Source: Cylindrotheca closterium (Eukaryota > Bacillariophyta > Bacillariophyceae > Bacillariales > Bacillariaceae). Taken from it: DNA of 64,000 nt. The stretch's first letter is position 1; every line of letters starts with the position of its first letter. This document shows positions 18,680 to 28,980 of the stretch, piece by piece. The translations under genes were made by a program, and so were the position numbers. The stretch spans positions 76,573 through 140,572 of the forward strand of contig CAKOGP040002347.1 of NCBI GenBank assembly GCA_933822405.4, written 5' to 3'. Under the pieces are notes generated by a model. That model searched no databases, had not been told where the DNA came from, and saw nothing but the letters and a program-made list of their open reading frames with translations.

Positions 18680-20050
18680 ATGACAATGCCATCTTTCGCC
18701 TCAAACATGCAGATGATCATGGTGCTGCTCATTGCGATTTTGATGGTAGCTGAAGCTTTCATGGGCAACAACAACATGAACAACAACAAGAACAACAACA
18801 ATCACAGGGAACGACCTGTCAAACTGAGAATACACAGACAAGCCGTTCAGAAAGTCAAGACTTTGATTCCAAAAGAAGACTTGAATAACAAACAACAACG
18901 AAAAGAACCAACGTGGTTACTCCAAGAGTATATGCAACTTCCTGCGGCTCAATATGCCTGTGTACCCTTGCCAATTAATGGTTCTTTGGAACGGGTCCAC
19001 GGCTCTGTTGACGAGTTTACCTTGCAAGTTCCTCCCATTCGGTTTCCCATTTCGACAAAAGATGGAGGAGACATTGAGATAATCCCCAAAGTACGGGCCA
19101 AGGTTACTGTGGAATCCGACAAGGTAATCATTCAATCCATCTCGTGTTCCATTGAAGGATCCCCCGCAGTGGAAGAATGGAAACTGAACGATCGATACGA
19201 TTTGGATGTTTCTGCAACATTGACGTGGGAAAAGCAACGGCAAGGCATTCTGCACTTTTTAAGCGATGATGATGAAGAAGAAGAACAAGCTATTGATGAC
19301 GAAGAGCCGTATGATGATTATGATATTGGTGGCTCTTTGAAGAAGAAGACTCATCCCAGGAGGTCGAGGTCGAATTCATCGTCATCATCAAGTAGGATCG
19401 GTGCCTCCTCTACATCATCTTCACCGATATCATCATCATCATCATTGGACTCTTCTTCTTGCCTGGTCACGTTGGATCCCAACAACAATACACAAGATGT
19501 CATTCGCATCAAGACCGACATGGCCATTGATGTGTATCCACCAAATGTCAAACGCATTAAGATGATTCCCAAACGACTATTGAGTAAGATTGGCAACATG
19601 GTCATGAAATATGTTCTTGGATTGTTGTTGGAAGCCTTTTTGGAAGGCTTGCAACAAGATTATGAAAAATGGGCTTGCGATGGTTCGTATCGCAAGGAAC
19701 GCAAATTGTTGGAACATGAATTGCAAGTGGAACTAGACGAGTTGGCCGCATTGGAGCGAAAGAAACTGAAACAAGAAGAACGTCAACAACGACGACAACG
19801 GCAGCGTCAACGACGTGAAGATGATAGTGGCGATGGCGGAGGAAATGGAAATACCTTTCCTTCGTTCAACAACCTTCAAGTTGGCTTCTTGCAACGACGA
19901 AGAGCGTCTACGACTGCTACCGCTGCCACTGCCACTCAAAGAACAGCAGCTGGTGCAACCGCAGCAGCCACAAGGACCAAACCCAATCTTCGACGAGGAG
20001 AACGAATTATTCGATTGATTCGTAGAAACAATCAAAACCTCGCCCCATGA
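18680..20050 (+). CDS. DUF1997-like protein with plastid-type leader
   Basis: 456 residues from the preferred ATG at 18680; the frame is open further upstream to 18596 but the extra residues do not improve the leader. MTMPSFASNMQMIMVLLIAILMVAEAFMG is a signal peptide with an AEAF junction like the diatom plastid motif, followed by an Asn-rich stretch. The conserved part is in two blocks. The first (about residues 95-190) has VHGSVDEFTLQVPPIRFP...VIIQSISCSIEGSP...WKLNDRYDLDVSATLTWE. The second (about 265-330) has IRIKTDMAIDVYPPNVKRIKMIPKRLLSKIGNMVMKYVLGLLLEAFLEGLQQDYEKWA. This order, ending in iG..vl......f...l..DY..W, matches DUF1997, a family of cyanobacteria and plastids with unknown function. 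An Asp/Glu plus Ser insertion of about 75 residues splits the blocks, and the C-terminus is Gln/Arg/Ala-rich. Confidence in the family is moderate to good. Confidence 0.72.
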   Translation: MTMPSFASNMQMIMVLLIAILMVAEAFMGNNNMNNNKNNNNHRERPVKLRIHRQAVQKVKTLIPKEDLNNKQQRKEPTWLLQEYMQLPAAQYACVPLPINGSLERVHGSVDEFTLQVPPIRFPISTKDGGDIEIIPKVRAKVTVESDKVIIQSISCSIEGSPAVEEWKLNDRYDLDVSATLTWEKQRQGILHFLSDDDEEEEQAIDDEEPYDDYDIGGSLKKKTHPRRSRSNSSSSSSRIGASSTSSSPISSSSSLDSSSCLVTLDPNNNTQDVIRIKTDMAIDVYPPNVKRIKMIPKRLLSKIGNMVMKYVLGLLLEAFLEGLQQDYEKWACDGSYRKERKLLEHELQVELDELAALERKKLKQEERQQRRQRQRQRREDDSGDGGGNGNTFPSFNNLQVGFLQRRRASTTATAATATQRTAAGATAAATRTKPNLRRGERIIRLIRRNNQNLAP

Positions 20051-20076
20051 ATGATGCCGCTGATTGATTAATTGTT

Positions 20077-20137
20077 TGATTGATTGATTGATTGATTGAA
20101 TTTGATTGAATTTGATTGAATTTGATTGAATTTGATT
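20077..20137. repeat. GATT tetranucleotide tract followed by a 10-bp tandem repeat
   Basis: A GATT/TTGA tract (20077-20099) runs straight into three exact copies of TTTGATTGAA (20101-20130) plus a partial one, 30-90 bp after the DUF1997-like stop codon. The 10-mer probably arose from the tetranucleotide by expansion. Confidence 0.85.
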
Positions 20138-20318
20138 TTGAACTACATGTATGCACTATTGATAAATAAAAATAATAAGCCATGCTAGCAGTGTAATATC
20201 ACAATATAGAGTGACGTATTATATACAACAATTAGACTACCCGATATTAATCACTGCTGATCCCAAGCTACCAGCACAGTACCTATATATTTGTAATTAT
20301 AATTAAAATGATATATAA

Positions 20319-21041
20319 TCACAGATCCAATCCCTCCGCCTCCCACAAATCCACTAGGACATCGACCATTTGCACCAGAGGTACATTTTGTGGAAATCGT
20401 TTGGGTGGCCCCGTTTCCGCTCCCGCCATTCTCCAACGAGGCGAAAAGATGATATCAATGATTTCATCCACATCGAGTGGGATGGATTGTCGCAAATGGT
20501 CAGGCATGGTGTTATTATTACTATTGCCATCACCACCACTACCACCTTTGCGTTCTTGCTGTTCTTGAATCCTTTTGAGTTTCTCGGCATGCCAGTCCTC
20601 TCGACCTTTTTGCCATCTCATGAATCCTGATAATGATCGAATTAAATTGAATTGAATCGAATCGAATCGAATTCAATTGAAACGAAGAATAATGTTAGAC
20701 AAAGGGAGAGTGTGATTGGGTGCTGCAAAGATCGATTCCATGCATATTATTCGTTTCAAATAACGTATCATCCTCGCGAAAGAATAGGAACATCATCTCC
20801 TAGCGAGACACACACACACACACACACACACACAGAGAGAGAAACAAACAAAATACTCACCATGATTGACAAAGGTATTGCCTTCATCCTTTGCTTCTTC
20901 CTCCTCTCGTTGTTTCTGTTCTTCGGCTGCTTTTATTACGGCTGCCGCTGCAGCAGCTTCTTCTTCTGGATTCCGTGCCCATACTAGTGCGGCTGGTTGT
21001 GTAGTGGTAGTTGCTGCAGTATTAGCATTGGTTTCGGACAT
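20319..21041 (-). CDS. Gag1-like clamp / DUF4050 domain protein (two exons)
   Basis: Exon 1 is 21041-20861, the intron 20860-20627 (GTGAGT...TATCAG, phase 1), and exon 2 20626-20319; the product is 162 residues. The first 55 residues are Thr-, Ala- and Glu-rich with a helix of A/E/K (EEEAAAAAAVIKAAEEQKQREEEEAK). The domain starts in exon 1 with NTFVNHG and continues across the splice as FMRWQKGREDWHAEK. It then resumes after a Gly/Asn linker with DVDEIIDIIFSPRWRM and ends FPQNVPLVQMVDVLVDLWEAEGL. The FVNHG.+.W...R..W...F...PL..MVD.LVD.WE.EGL pattern is that of the Gag1-like clamp domain (PF13259, formerly DUF4050) of plants and fungi. Fungal Gag1 is linked to TORC1 in the literature; whether that applies here is inference. 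The intron carries a CA microsatellite. Confidence 0.8.
20808..20841. repeat. CA/GA microsatellite inside an intron
   Basis: An AC dinucleotide tract (20808-20834) followed by GAGAGAG, inside the intron of the Gag1-like gene. On the coding strand this is a GT/CT-rich run close to the donor. Confidence 0.9.
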
Positions 21042-21120
21042 TCTGTGATTTGTTTTTTGTTTTGCGCGGCGAAGTTGGTATGTATGAATATATATTGTGT
21101 GTGTGTATGTTACGATGATT

Positions 21121-21144
21121 TCTCTCTCTCTCTCTCTCTCTCTC
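21121..21144. repeat. (TC)12 microsatellite
   Basis: A perfect TC dinucleotide tract about 80 bp upstream of the Gag1-like start codon, so a GA tract on the coding strand of that gene's leader or promoter. Confidence 0.9.
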
Positions 21145-21985
21145 TTTTGTGCCTCCTCTGGTGCAATCTGTAATCCAAACAAAGTATATATAATTCAAGA
21201 CTAGACTGGTAAGTACCGCAGCGTTTCTTTTCTTGTAATAGGTTCTACCGGTAGTGATGAGTAAGTGACGCAGCTTCCTTCCGATTGCGCCTTTTTGTGT
21301 TTCCCGCTGGGCGAAAACTTGCAAAAAGACTTTTCTATGACCTTTATATGACTACTTTGAGTAGAGCAGTGACTCAAAACAGCAGTATATATTGCGAAAG
21401 CTTTTAACATTCATTGCATCATTCACTCGTCTCTCTTCAGATGGGGAGACAATAGTGCATTTTGGATTGGGTGCGGTATGTATCTACCGGTACATACCCC
21501 ACAGACATACCCCACAGTTTCTATCTTCGTCCTTTTCTTCCATTCCGAACTTTGGTGCGATGCCGCCATCCAATCCGCCAACAAAAAAAGACTCCCCCTC
21601 CCTGGAATTTGCCATCGATTTGGAGTTTCTTTATCAAAATAAATCGAGATCTCTCGAATTCCCTAACTATTTCTTTCGAGATCCTTCGCTAGGTAACAAA
21701 CAAAGGAGTACCGAGATTCATCCAATCAGGGTGCAGCAAAACGCAGTGTACTTAGGGGAGTTAACGGTTCCAACGCCTCTTTGAGAGGTCGTTTCAAGTT
21801 GACGTCTGTAAGTTGTCCGCGATCGCTTCAAAAATGACCCATTTGAAATACAGTAACGTTTTTGACATACCGTACCGCGGTATCATATCGTGGATATTTG
21901 TTTTTGAAAATCTTTCAGGCCGTGTAAAAAATTCTTCCTCTGTATATATACTCTCACAACAAACACTCATAATATCAGCAATAAT
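21145..21985. other. Intergenic region between divergent genes
   Basis: Two TACCGGTA palindromes at 21246-21253 and 21485-21492, the second beside a short ACATACCCCACAG direct repeat. A plus-strand frame at 21392-21784 shows no family resemblance and is not called. The 3' part is probably the leader of the next gene. Confidence 0.4.
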
Positions 21986-23596
21986 ATGCCACCCGTTCTG
22001 GACCCCAAGAACTCCAAAGTCGACGGCTTGGCCTTTATTGGTCTTTCCTTGACCCGCAAGTCTGACAAAGGACATCCAGAGTCGGAGACCCATCAAGAAT
22101 CCTTTGATTTCAATTTGGTTCAGGACCGAGACTACAAGAACATTGGCGCTACCAATGACGATGGTTGGTTGGTAGGTGGAGGAGAACCAGGGCCACCGAC
22201 ATCGTACAAACTAAAAGCCAAAGACTCGGGGCATGTGGAAATCATTCGTTTGGGAACCTATGAACCCAAATGGGGTGGGATTGCCTTGCAAGATGTCTTG
22301 GATGTCATGACCAACGGAACCATTCTCATTCCTCAAATTGAAGTCTTGCCCACGGCCGTCATGGCCAATCCCGACCAGCCACCCGAATTGGAAGTTCGAT
22401 TCGACATGGAACCACCCTATGCACCTACACCAAAGACGATTGACGACGAAGGATTGCCGATCAATTGGCAGCTCCGGTTCTTGCACAATCAACTCTTCAA
22501 GGCAATGGAATTTCCCAGTCGATTTTGTCCCGGTCCCTTTCATTCTACCATTCTACGCAAGGCAGAGTTTCGGTCTCCCAAACATGAAAAGGCATACTTT
22601 GAAGAATGTGAACAAGTCTTGCAAGAATGGAGGATTGAAGGTCCCAAGCCATTGAATACGGTCCCACGAACACTGACTGGTGAAGTTGTAATTGAAAAAG
22701 AGGAGGAGGAGGCAGTAAAGAAGGAGGAGGAAGTGCCTGCCAAAGAAGAAGAAGAGAAAGAAGGCGAAGAAAAAGAAGAAGGCGATACTACTACTACCAC
22801 CACCACCACTGCTGCTGTTGCTCCTCCTGCTGGCAACCACAGCGGGGTTTGGTTGTTTACCGATCGACAGAATATCAGCCACTTTTTTGCGCCAAACTTT
22901 CTTCCGCCCTACAATACTCCCGAAAAGAAAAAGATTATTTGCGATGTCCTAGCCGAATCCTGGGACGAAAAGACACTCTCTTGGAAACCAACCCCCAAGA
23001 AACAGGCTCCCTTTATATCCAATCTTATGAACAAGGCAACCACTGCAGTAGCAACTTCTTCTATTGGTACTACCATTGCGACGAACAAGAATATCAGTAA
23101 CAATATCAAAAACAGCAAAAAGAAAAAGGAAAAAGTACCCATTGCCAAACCTGTATTTGATTCCAATGTCTCGGTCCAACTCAATCCCAGTGGCAAATTC
23201 TTGTCCGTGTCGAACAATGGAAAATTGGTACTCCTGCCCAAATGGAATCAGGCAAGATGCACTTTTAAACTTTGGAGACAAGATCGATTGTCCCAAGATG
23301 GAGAAGAAATGGAACAAGTCATTGGATTGCAATTTGCTGCCAATGAGACTTGGGTGGGAATCAACATGTTTGGCAATGCCATGTGTGTGGCCAATCAATT
23401 TTGTGGAAGTGACAATTCGGCAAAAAGAGAAGCCTGGAGTTTGGAAAATGACATGTCGAATACTCCATTGATGAATGCGGCCGCCGGATGGGGTTCCGGG
23501 AATTATTTAATGGTGGAAGGAGATGCTACCATTAAATTGGTACAATTGCGCGAACGAAAGAAGGCTGCCTTGTGGTGCATCAAGAATTTGGAGTAG
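21986..23596 (+). CDS. Unrecognised 536-residue protein, two globular parts joined by a charged linker
   Basis: An intact frame without intron or signal peptide. The N-terminal part (residues about 1-225) is globular, with the distinctive segments GLAFIGLSLTRKS, WQLRFLHNQLFKAMEFP, and CPGPFHSTILRKAEFRSPKHEKAYFEECEQVLQEWR. The His/Ser-containing PGPFHST motif is reminiscent of 2H-phosphoesterase-type HxS/T motifs, but only one is seen, so I do not assign it. The linker (about 235-275) is Glu/Lys then Thr-rich. The C-terminal part (about 395-536) is β-rich with repeated short hydrophobic strands (VSVQLNPSGKFLSVSNNGKLVLLPKWNQARCTFKLWR, NYLMVEGDATIKLVQL), which looks like a β-trefoil or fascin-like fold. 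The gene is real by length and composition, but its function is unknown. Confidence 0.65.
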   Translation: MPPVLDPKNSKVDGLAFIGLSLTRKSDKGHPESETHQESFDFNLVQDRDYKNIGATNDDGWLVGGGEPGPPTSYKLKAKDSGHVEIIRLGTYEPKWGGIALQDVLDVMTNGTILIPQIEVLPTAVMANPDQPPELEVRFDMEPPYAPTPKTIDDEGLPINWQLRFLHNQLFKAMEFPSRFCPGPFHSTILRKAEFRSPKHEKAYFEECEQVLQEWRIEGPKPLNTVPRTLTGEVVIEKEEEEAVKKEEEVPAKEEEEKEGEEKEEGDTTTTTTTTAAVAPPAGNHSGVWLFTDRQNISHFFAPNFLPPYNTPEKKKIICDVLAESWDEKTLSWKPTPKKQAPFISNLMNKATTAVATSSIGTTIATNKNISNNIKNSKKKKEKVPIAKPVFDSNVSVQLNPSGKFLSVSNNGKLVLLPKWNQARCTFKLWRQDRLSQDGEEMEQVIGLQFAANETWVGINMFGNAMCVANQFCGSDNSAKREAWSLENDMSNTPLMNAAAGWGSGNYLMVEGDATIKLVQLRERKKAALWCIKNLE

Positions 23597-24659
23597 TACC
23601 TGGTACTGTAGCTAGGTAGGACTCCGTACACAAGTAGACAGCTTGTCAATTAATAGTGTAGGCTAGGATGGTTGATGAGAATGTGAGGTTGATGTACGGG
23701 ATGAGTATGGTTTGTGATTTGTGATTTGTTGCGACGATGAGGTGAATGATAATATATGATGAATACTAGATGATGTCGTCAACAAGCAATTTGATTCTTG
23801 ACTACTACACAAAATGGTTGTGGCGGTGATTATTCTTGATTCTGACGACGACGATGATGATGGCATAAGCTTACTGCAGAAACAAATCATCTACGTTTTA
23901 ATCTCTAATACCACCTGCAGTATATTCATCAATAATCAATAATACAGTAGACGATTCGATGGTGGATTGTGACTTTCCAAGAGCCTTGTTGGAAAATCGA
24001 ATATTACATTCTTTTAGATCCTATATTCAAGTCTAGATTTCAGGATTATTGCAACAAGATGCTACAAATTGATCTTCTTGGCAACAAGTTAAATTATTAT
24101 ATGCACTGCGGAAGACTGGAGGCAACTACCAACAAGATTCATCATGACAGTAGAAAAAACAAAGGACATGATTTTCGGAAACTACAGCACAAAATCACAA
24201 TTTCGTCCCTCGGAGATATACTTGGCCACTCTTTTTGCCCCACTACAGTATGTTCAAGTAGCCCATGGGAGTAGACTCCAGGATTATCTCAACAGGTTTA
24301 TCGAGATATACCGGTACGGTAGGTACCGGTATTTATATATAGTGGGAAAACTGAAAACCAAGTGCGTGTGCTTAGTGCATTCGAGGTAATCGAGCCGATC
24401 AGAACTTCCCAATCAATGATCAACCCAATCACGATTATTGATTCGAGTGAAGTTCTGGCGCCGGCCGGCTGGAACCAACAAGATTCCAGAACCACAATTT
24501 CAAGTTGGGAAACTACAGTAGCAGGATATTGTGCAGTGATACCATGAGAAAAGATGATAGTTGTATTGTAAATGTACAGTATTCTAATGTATTTATTTCA
24601 TCATTTGTATTTGTGCGCGGAGACTGTAGGTAGCAATATATATATAATATATGTGAATT
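23597..24659. other. 1.06-kb intergenic region at the left edge of the CRAL-TRIO array
   Basis: Contains two TACCGGTA palindromes only 15 bp apart at 24309-24316 and 24324-24331, separated by CGGTAGG, which also repeats the core. No coding sequence is convincing. Confidence 0.5.
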
Positions 24660-25559
24660 TTATACTTCCAGTGGAACTTCCAACAATCGAAGTTCCAGAG
24701 ATTCACTGAACCGGTGCTTCTTCTTCTTGACCGCTTGCTTATCGATGAACACCCTTCGATCGATGTAGTCTTCCACCATTTCCGAAGTTTTTCTCCAACC
24801 TTGCATGTCCGATGGCATGTAAGTTTCGTATCCTTGTTCAAAGTAATCGGGAAGGTCTTCCCGTTCCACGAGTCTCACTTTCTTCAAAAAGTCGGGACTC
24901 ATGTGTGTGTTCATTTGGCGCCAAATGCGGCCAAACCACGTGGGTGGATTCAACACAATAAACGAGGCAATATGAACGGGAATGACATTGCCTTGCAAGA
25001 CATTCAAGAGTTCCAACCAGAATTGTTCATCGTACAATTTGGTGGAAAAGGATTTCATATTGGCCAGAAAAGTAATACCATGTTGGCATTGCTCTTCTGT
25101 GGTGCTCAAGTCATTGAGAACATAACAGAGATTCTCGATAAGGACCGAAGAATCAGCGGTTTTAGGGCAAAACCTTGAGGGGCGGAAGTAACACACTTCA
25201 CTTCGTTGCCTTTTGGTCTTGAGGCCTGGAAGAGGAAACAAAGCACCTTTCTGAAATTGTTTGACGATTGGGCCTCGCATCTGCAATTTCAAGAAGTGAT
25301 TGTCTTGATGTCTTTCGAGAGCGAGCTTGGTAGCCTCTTCGTTAAAGTTGTAAAAGTTGGCAAACCTCATAATCAACGAGTCTTCCATTGTCACATCGTT
25401 CTCCCAACACCACTTTTTCAAGTGCCGAAAGCAATTCTTTTCGCTCACCGATTGTCCTGGTGTGTTTGGAATTTCCAGGAACTCGCTAGAGCTGGTGGGT
25501 GTCTCGGGACATGTGGAAATGGAAGAGTTGCTGCATCGTTTGGCAAGTTTGAATCCCAT
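24660..25559 (-). CDS. CRAL-TRIO (Sec14-like) lipid-binding protein, array copy A
   Basis: 299 residues from the ATG at 25559, which matches the N-terminal length of the other copies; an in-frame ATG at 25661 would add 34 residues. Residues about 40-85 (LIMRFANFYNFNEEATKLALERHQD) correspond to the CRAL-TRIO N-terminal helical domain. The lipid-binding part follows: CYVLNDLSTTEEQCQHGITFLANM, then IASFIVLNPPTWFGRIW, then the gate and exit segment. Sec14-family proteins bind phosphoinositides, sterols or other hydrophobic ligands and move them between membranes. The usual L-P-x-E-x-G-G element is replaced by MPSDMQGW. It is one of the more divergent copies and has a basic tail after the domain (KQAVKKKKHRFS). 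Confidence 0.82.
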   Translation of the reverse strand: MGFKLAKRCSNSSISTCPETPTSSSEFLEIPNTPGQSVSEKNCFRHLKKWCWENDVTMEDSLIMRFANFYNFNEEATKLALERHQDNHFLKLQMRGPIVKQFQKGALFPLPGLKTKRQRSEVCYFRPSRFCPKTADSSVLIENLCYVLNDLSTTEEQCQHGITFLANMKSFSTKLYDEQFWLELLNVLQGNVIPVHIASFIVLNPPTWFGRIWRQMNTHMSPDFLKKVRLVEREDLPDYFEQGYETYMPSDMQGWRKTSEMVEDYIDRRVFIDKQAVKKKKHRFSESLELRLLEVPLEV

Positions 25560-27223
25560 CTTAAACAGTTTGAGAGTTTTGTTTTTGGGATGTGAGAAAT
25601 GTTTTGTGAGAAAGAAGCCAGAAACAAAAAACAGGAGATGGTTTGGATACGAATCCGCCAACAGGTAAGCTTCACTACTAGAGCTACGTGAAAATGATCA
25701 GACTATTTTCCCACCAGATGTGAGAGAAGTTTGCCTTTCTTCCCCTTCAATGAAGCGAACGAAAAGATGTCAAGTGCAAGAGGCTTCCTCAGCTTTCCCA
25801 CCAATCAACAATCGACAGATCAGTTAAGTTCGGAACTCTTATCGGACGTGTTGGACAAACACGTCGTTAATGCATCTTCCGCCGTGAAAGGTTTTGACAT
25901 CTTCATTAAGTGTAAGACAAATGGAATTCCACAGAATTTGCAAAAAGTGCTAGTAGTTCGGTTCAGGAACAAGTTCGCCGCTTGTCATTGCTGACGTAGC
26001 CGGGTTGCAACGTCCATTGTACAGTTTAAACGTGTTTCACATTTAATCGACCGGTTTCCATTATTTAGGAGATTCCAATGGTATTTTTGCCCTCAACGAC
26101 GGGCCATTTGGAAAAAAGATACAAATTCAACCACACCAAGTGGGATTGAATGAAGCAATGAATTCGAATGGGGGTTTATGATCAAACCGATACTACTACT
26201 GGAAGTTTGTTCAAGGTGTCAAGTAAAGTGAAGTGATGGAGGTGATATTGGTTACTCTTGCTTTTATTGCCTCTTTTTTCATTTTGTCTCTTTGGCTTAT
26301 TATTCGGTAGGGCTGTACAGTACAGCAGTACCGGTACAAGAGTACGGTACCAGGTACCGGTAGTTGAAGTGCAGACATTGTTGAATCTGATCCATGAAGT
26401 AATATAACCCGGAAATATCGATTTGTTTTAGTCCGATTATTCGGATCGCTAGTTCGTTCGTTCGAGCATCGCGCTCTCACTCGCGCACTCGCGACATCAT
26501 TTGAAATTCGATCCCGCCAATAGTCGATGCCGATATCATACTGTAGATGACATAAAAGAAGACACGTGATGCACCACTAGATGATACCGGTGACTGGATG
26601 TCCCCGCTAGTAGGTGATGCTGGTATTGCAAATGTTGATTACAAGAAGAATCCCGCATGCACGAACTCTTTGGTTGGAAATTCTAATGCAAAATTACCTT
26701 TGTTACAAGCCTTCCTTTCACGAGGATATCTAACTGCAACATGATGATCCTTTCAGATTGATACTAGACTTGTAGATGAATTGACAGATTTCATATTCGT
26801 ACACAGCAGCTCTGATCATAGAAGGGAAGAGTGTAATGACCTTGGAGTGACCTTGGACTCTATAGAAGCTCCTTCGGTTGAGTACAGAACTAGACCTTAG
26901 TCATCAGGTCCACGTAAGCACTCTCAAGTGCCTTTCTATATACATCTATAATTCTCTCTTTAACTCTTCTGTAAAGGTTGGGTTACTATTCGAATATATT
27001 CTGATAGCTGGACACCATGTATTACTAGCAGTGTAGCACACGGACTAGCTACACCAGCATCGCCGGGCTATAAAGAAGATTCCATTCATTCGTTCTTCAC
27101 ATCCAAAAGTAATAGATTGATTCTATTAATAGCTGCTTCACTATTATTCCATTACTAATTTATACAAAATGATAGACTGACTGTGACTGACTGACTTGTT
27201 CACTCTCCAGCCCAAGACGATTT
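25560..27223. other. 1.66-kb intergenic region inside the CRAL-TRIO array
   Basis: The largest gap-free spacer left of the N run. Two TACCGGTA palindromes lie 26 bp apart at 26329-26336 and 26355-26362 within a GTAC/CGGTACC-rich stretch (26310-26370). A frame at 25731-25994 has no recognisable features. There is no clear paralogue remnant by eye. Confidence 0.45.
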
Positions 27224-28204
27224 CTATGATATCGCCAACAGCTTTTGTTCGTCCTCGTAGCGCTTCAGATCTACATAGTCCTCCACAATCTCTGCCGTAT
27301 GTTTCCAGCCTCCAGTAATTTCGTCCGGCAAGAAATGCTCGTATCCTTCCATTAGAAATTCTCCCAGCCGCTCTTCTTTGATCATGTGCGTCTTTTTGGA
27401 AAAGGATTTTGATAACATGGGTTTCATTACCTTCCAAATACGCCCAAACCATGAAGGTGGATTGACAATGAGAAAGAGTTCCACCTTCGTAGGGACCATC
27501 TTTCCTTGCAAAGCTTGCATAAATTGAAGGCAGTAGTCTTGAGAAAAGTTCTTCATGGTCCAGTCATTCATGTTGGCAATCAGGGCAACTCCCTTGCGAC
27601 ATTCTTTCTTGGTTTGACTCAAATCATTGAGAACATAGCACAGATTGTCTATTATCAGACGAGTGTCGTCGTTGCTTGCGTTTGCTGGAGTATATCGAGA
27701 AGGCCTGGTATAGAATACATTGCATTTGTTTTGCGTCTTGAGATCCGGAAGAGGAAATATGGTATGCTTCTGGAACTGTGCAAAGAGATCCTTGTCCGTT
27801 AGAGAAAGAGTAAGGTATCGGCTGTTGTAGTTCTGCTGGAGGGCTGTCAGGGCTGTTTCGTAGTCAAATGAGTGAAAGTATGCGAACCGATAGATCAACT
27901 CACTGTCGACTGTTTGAGATAGTACCGGGTCCTCCTTTATCACAATATTGAGCTTTGCCAAGCAATGGAGCTCTTGATCAAAGTTGAAAGAGGAAACTTT
28001 CTTTGATGGGGTCGTCCTTGGATTGGGGGACGACACGCTGAAAGTTGAGGACTTCGAGCTCTTGAGGGTCGTCTTGGAGTGAGACGAGGAGGATGAGGAT
28101 AAGCTGAAAGTCGAGGATTTCGAGTTCTTGAGAGTCTTCTTGGAGTGGGAAGAAGAGGATGACAAATTCAAGGCCGTCGAGGATCTTGAATTCAAGAGAG
28201 GCAT
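27224..28204 (-). CDS. CRAL-TRIO (Sec14-like) protein, array copy B
   Basis: 326 residues from ATG 28204; an upstream in-frame ATG at 28249 is less likely. The N-terminus has a near-duplicated Ser/Lys module (HSKKTLKNSKSSTFSLSS followed by HSKTTLKSSKSSTFSVSS). Helical domain: LIYRFAYFHSFDYETALTALQQNY. The CRAL-TRIO core shows CYVLNDLSQTKKECRKGVALIANMNDW, a long helix ending QALQGKMVPTKV, the signature ELFLIVNPPSWFGRIW, and KPMLSKSFSKKTHMI. The exit element reads FLPDEITGG, the best match of all copies to the canonical LPxExGG. The nearest relatives are copies C, D and E. A role in carrying a lipid-like ligand is established for the family, but the ligand is unknown. Confidence 0.87.
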   Translation of the reverse strand: MPLLNSRSSTALNLSSSSSHSKKTLKNSKSSTFSLSSSSSSHSKTTLKSSKSSTFSVSSPNPRTTPSKKVSSFNFDQELHCLAKLNIVIKEDPVLSQTVDSELIYRFAYFHSFDYETALTALQQNYNSRYLTLSLTDKDLFAQFQKHTIFPLPDLKTQNKCNVFYTRPSRYTPANASNDDTRLIIDNLCYVLNDLSQTKKECRKGVALIANMNDWTMKNFSQDYCLQFMQALQGKMVPTKVELFLIVNPPSWFGRIWKVMKPMLSKSFSKKTHMIKEERLGEFLMEGYEHFLPDEITGGWKHTAEIVEDYVDLKRYEDEQKLLAIS

Positions 28205-28980
28205 GCTGAAATAGAAAGTTGCAATTTTGTTGTTCAAAAATAAAACCAAAACATCCTGGTCACATTTGCGAGAAGTTTGGGTTTCTTCCTGATTTGTTTG
28301 AGAAGATCATATCATTGAACGGAAGCTGACGCAGGTCTGGTTATGGTCTTGAAATATTTATGGCTCCAATAACCAACCCAGCGTATTTATCTGCGATAAA
28401 ATGGCGGGTACAACAGCGATGAGCTGATCTACTCGTATTTCTAAAATATCACGATGTAACATAAAACGAATAGGATATATTGTTCACAATGGCATGCACT
28501 ACAAAATCGTATTCACTGAATCACGTGAGTCAGACTTTTATTAAAATCACCTACACAATAGCACGGCATCTGTGTAATGGGACTTCTTTCATCATGCCGA
28601 TTGACGATAGCAAGAGCGAGGCGACTGCACTATATAGGACGAGAGGCACTTTCCGTGATCTCCTAGCAAAACGGAAAAGAGTAGTGCAGTAGAGAAGGGA
28701 AGTAACAAGTAACACTAGTAGTCGCAACAGGTGTGGTGCCTGATTGGAAGACTAAAGATTACTTCTTGTAATAGGTGTCTGGATCTATTGTAAGCTGGCG
28801 GTCGACATGTCTCTGTAGAAATCCAAAGAACAAAGCCAAAGACAGGAGGACACTACAAAGTGCCGATCAACTGCCACTATACGAACTCAAATTCTGGAGA
28901 CACCACACTCCGAGTAGAATCTTCGTAGCACAATTTTTGCGCTAACACCACTGGAAAATATTGTCGTTGATTAAGGCGGA
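28205..28980. other. Spacer between CRAL-TRIO copies B and C
   Basis: A frame at 28480-28692 encodes nothing recognisable. No palindrome of the TACCGGTA class was seen here. Confidence 0.45.

Noticed and set aside
20793..21182. 129-codon frame with Cys-Val repeats on the minus strand
   Set aside because: Its C-terminal part is intron sequence with a CA/GT tract; the spliced Gag1-like model explains the coding part.
22540..22882. Antisense Ser/Val-rich frames
   Set aside because: Shadows of the Glu/Lys/Thr linker of the gene at 21986-23596.
28480..28692. 70-codon frame between copies B and C as a paralogue remnant
   Set aside because: It shows none of the CRAL-TRIO signature words in any frame by eye.
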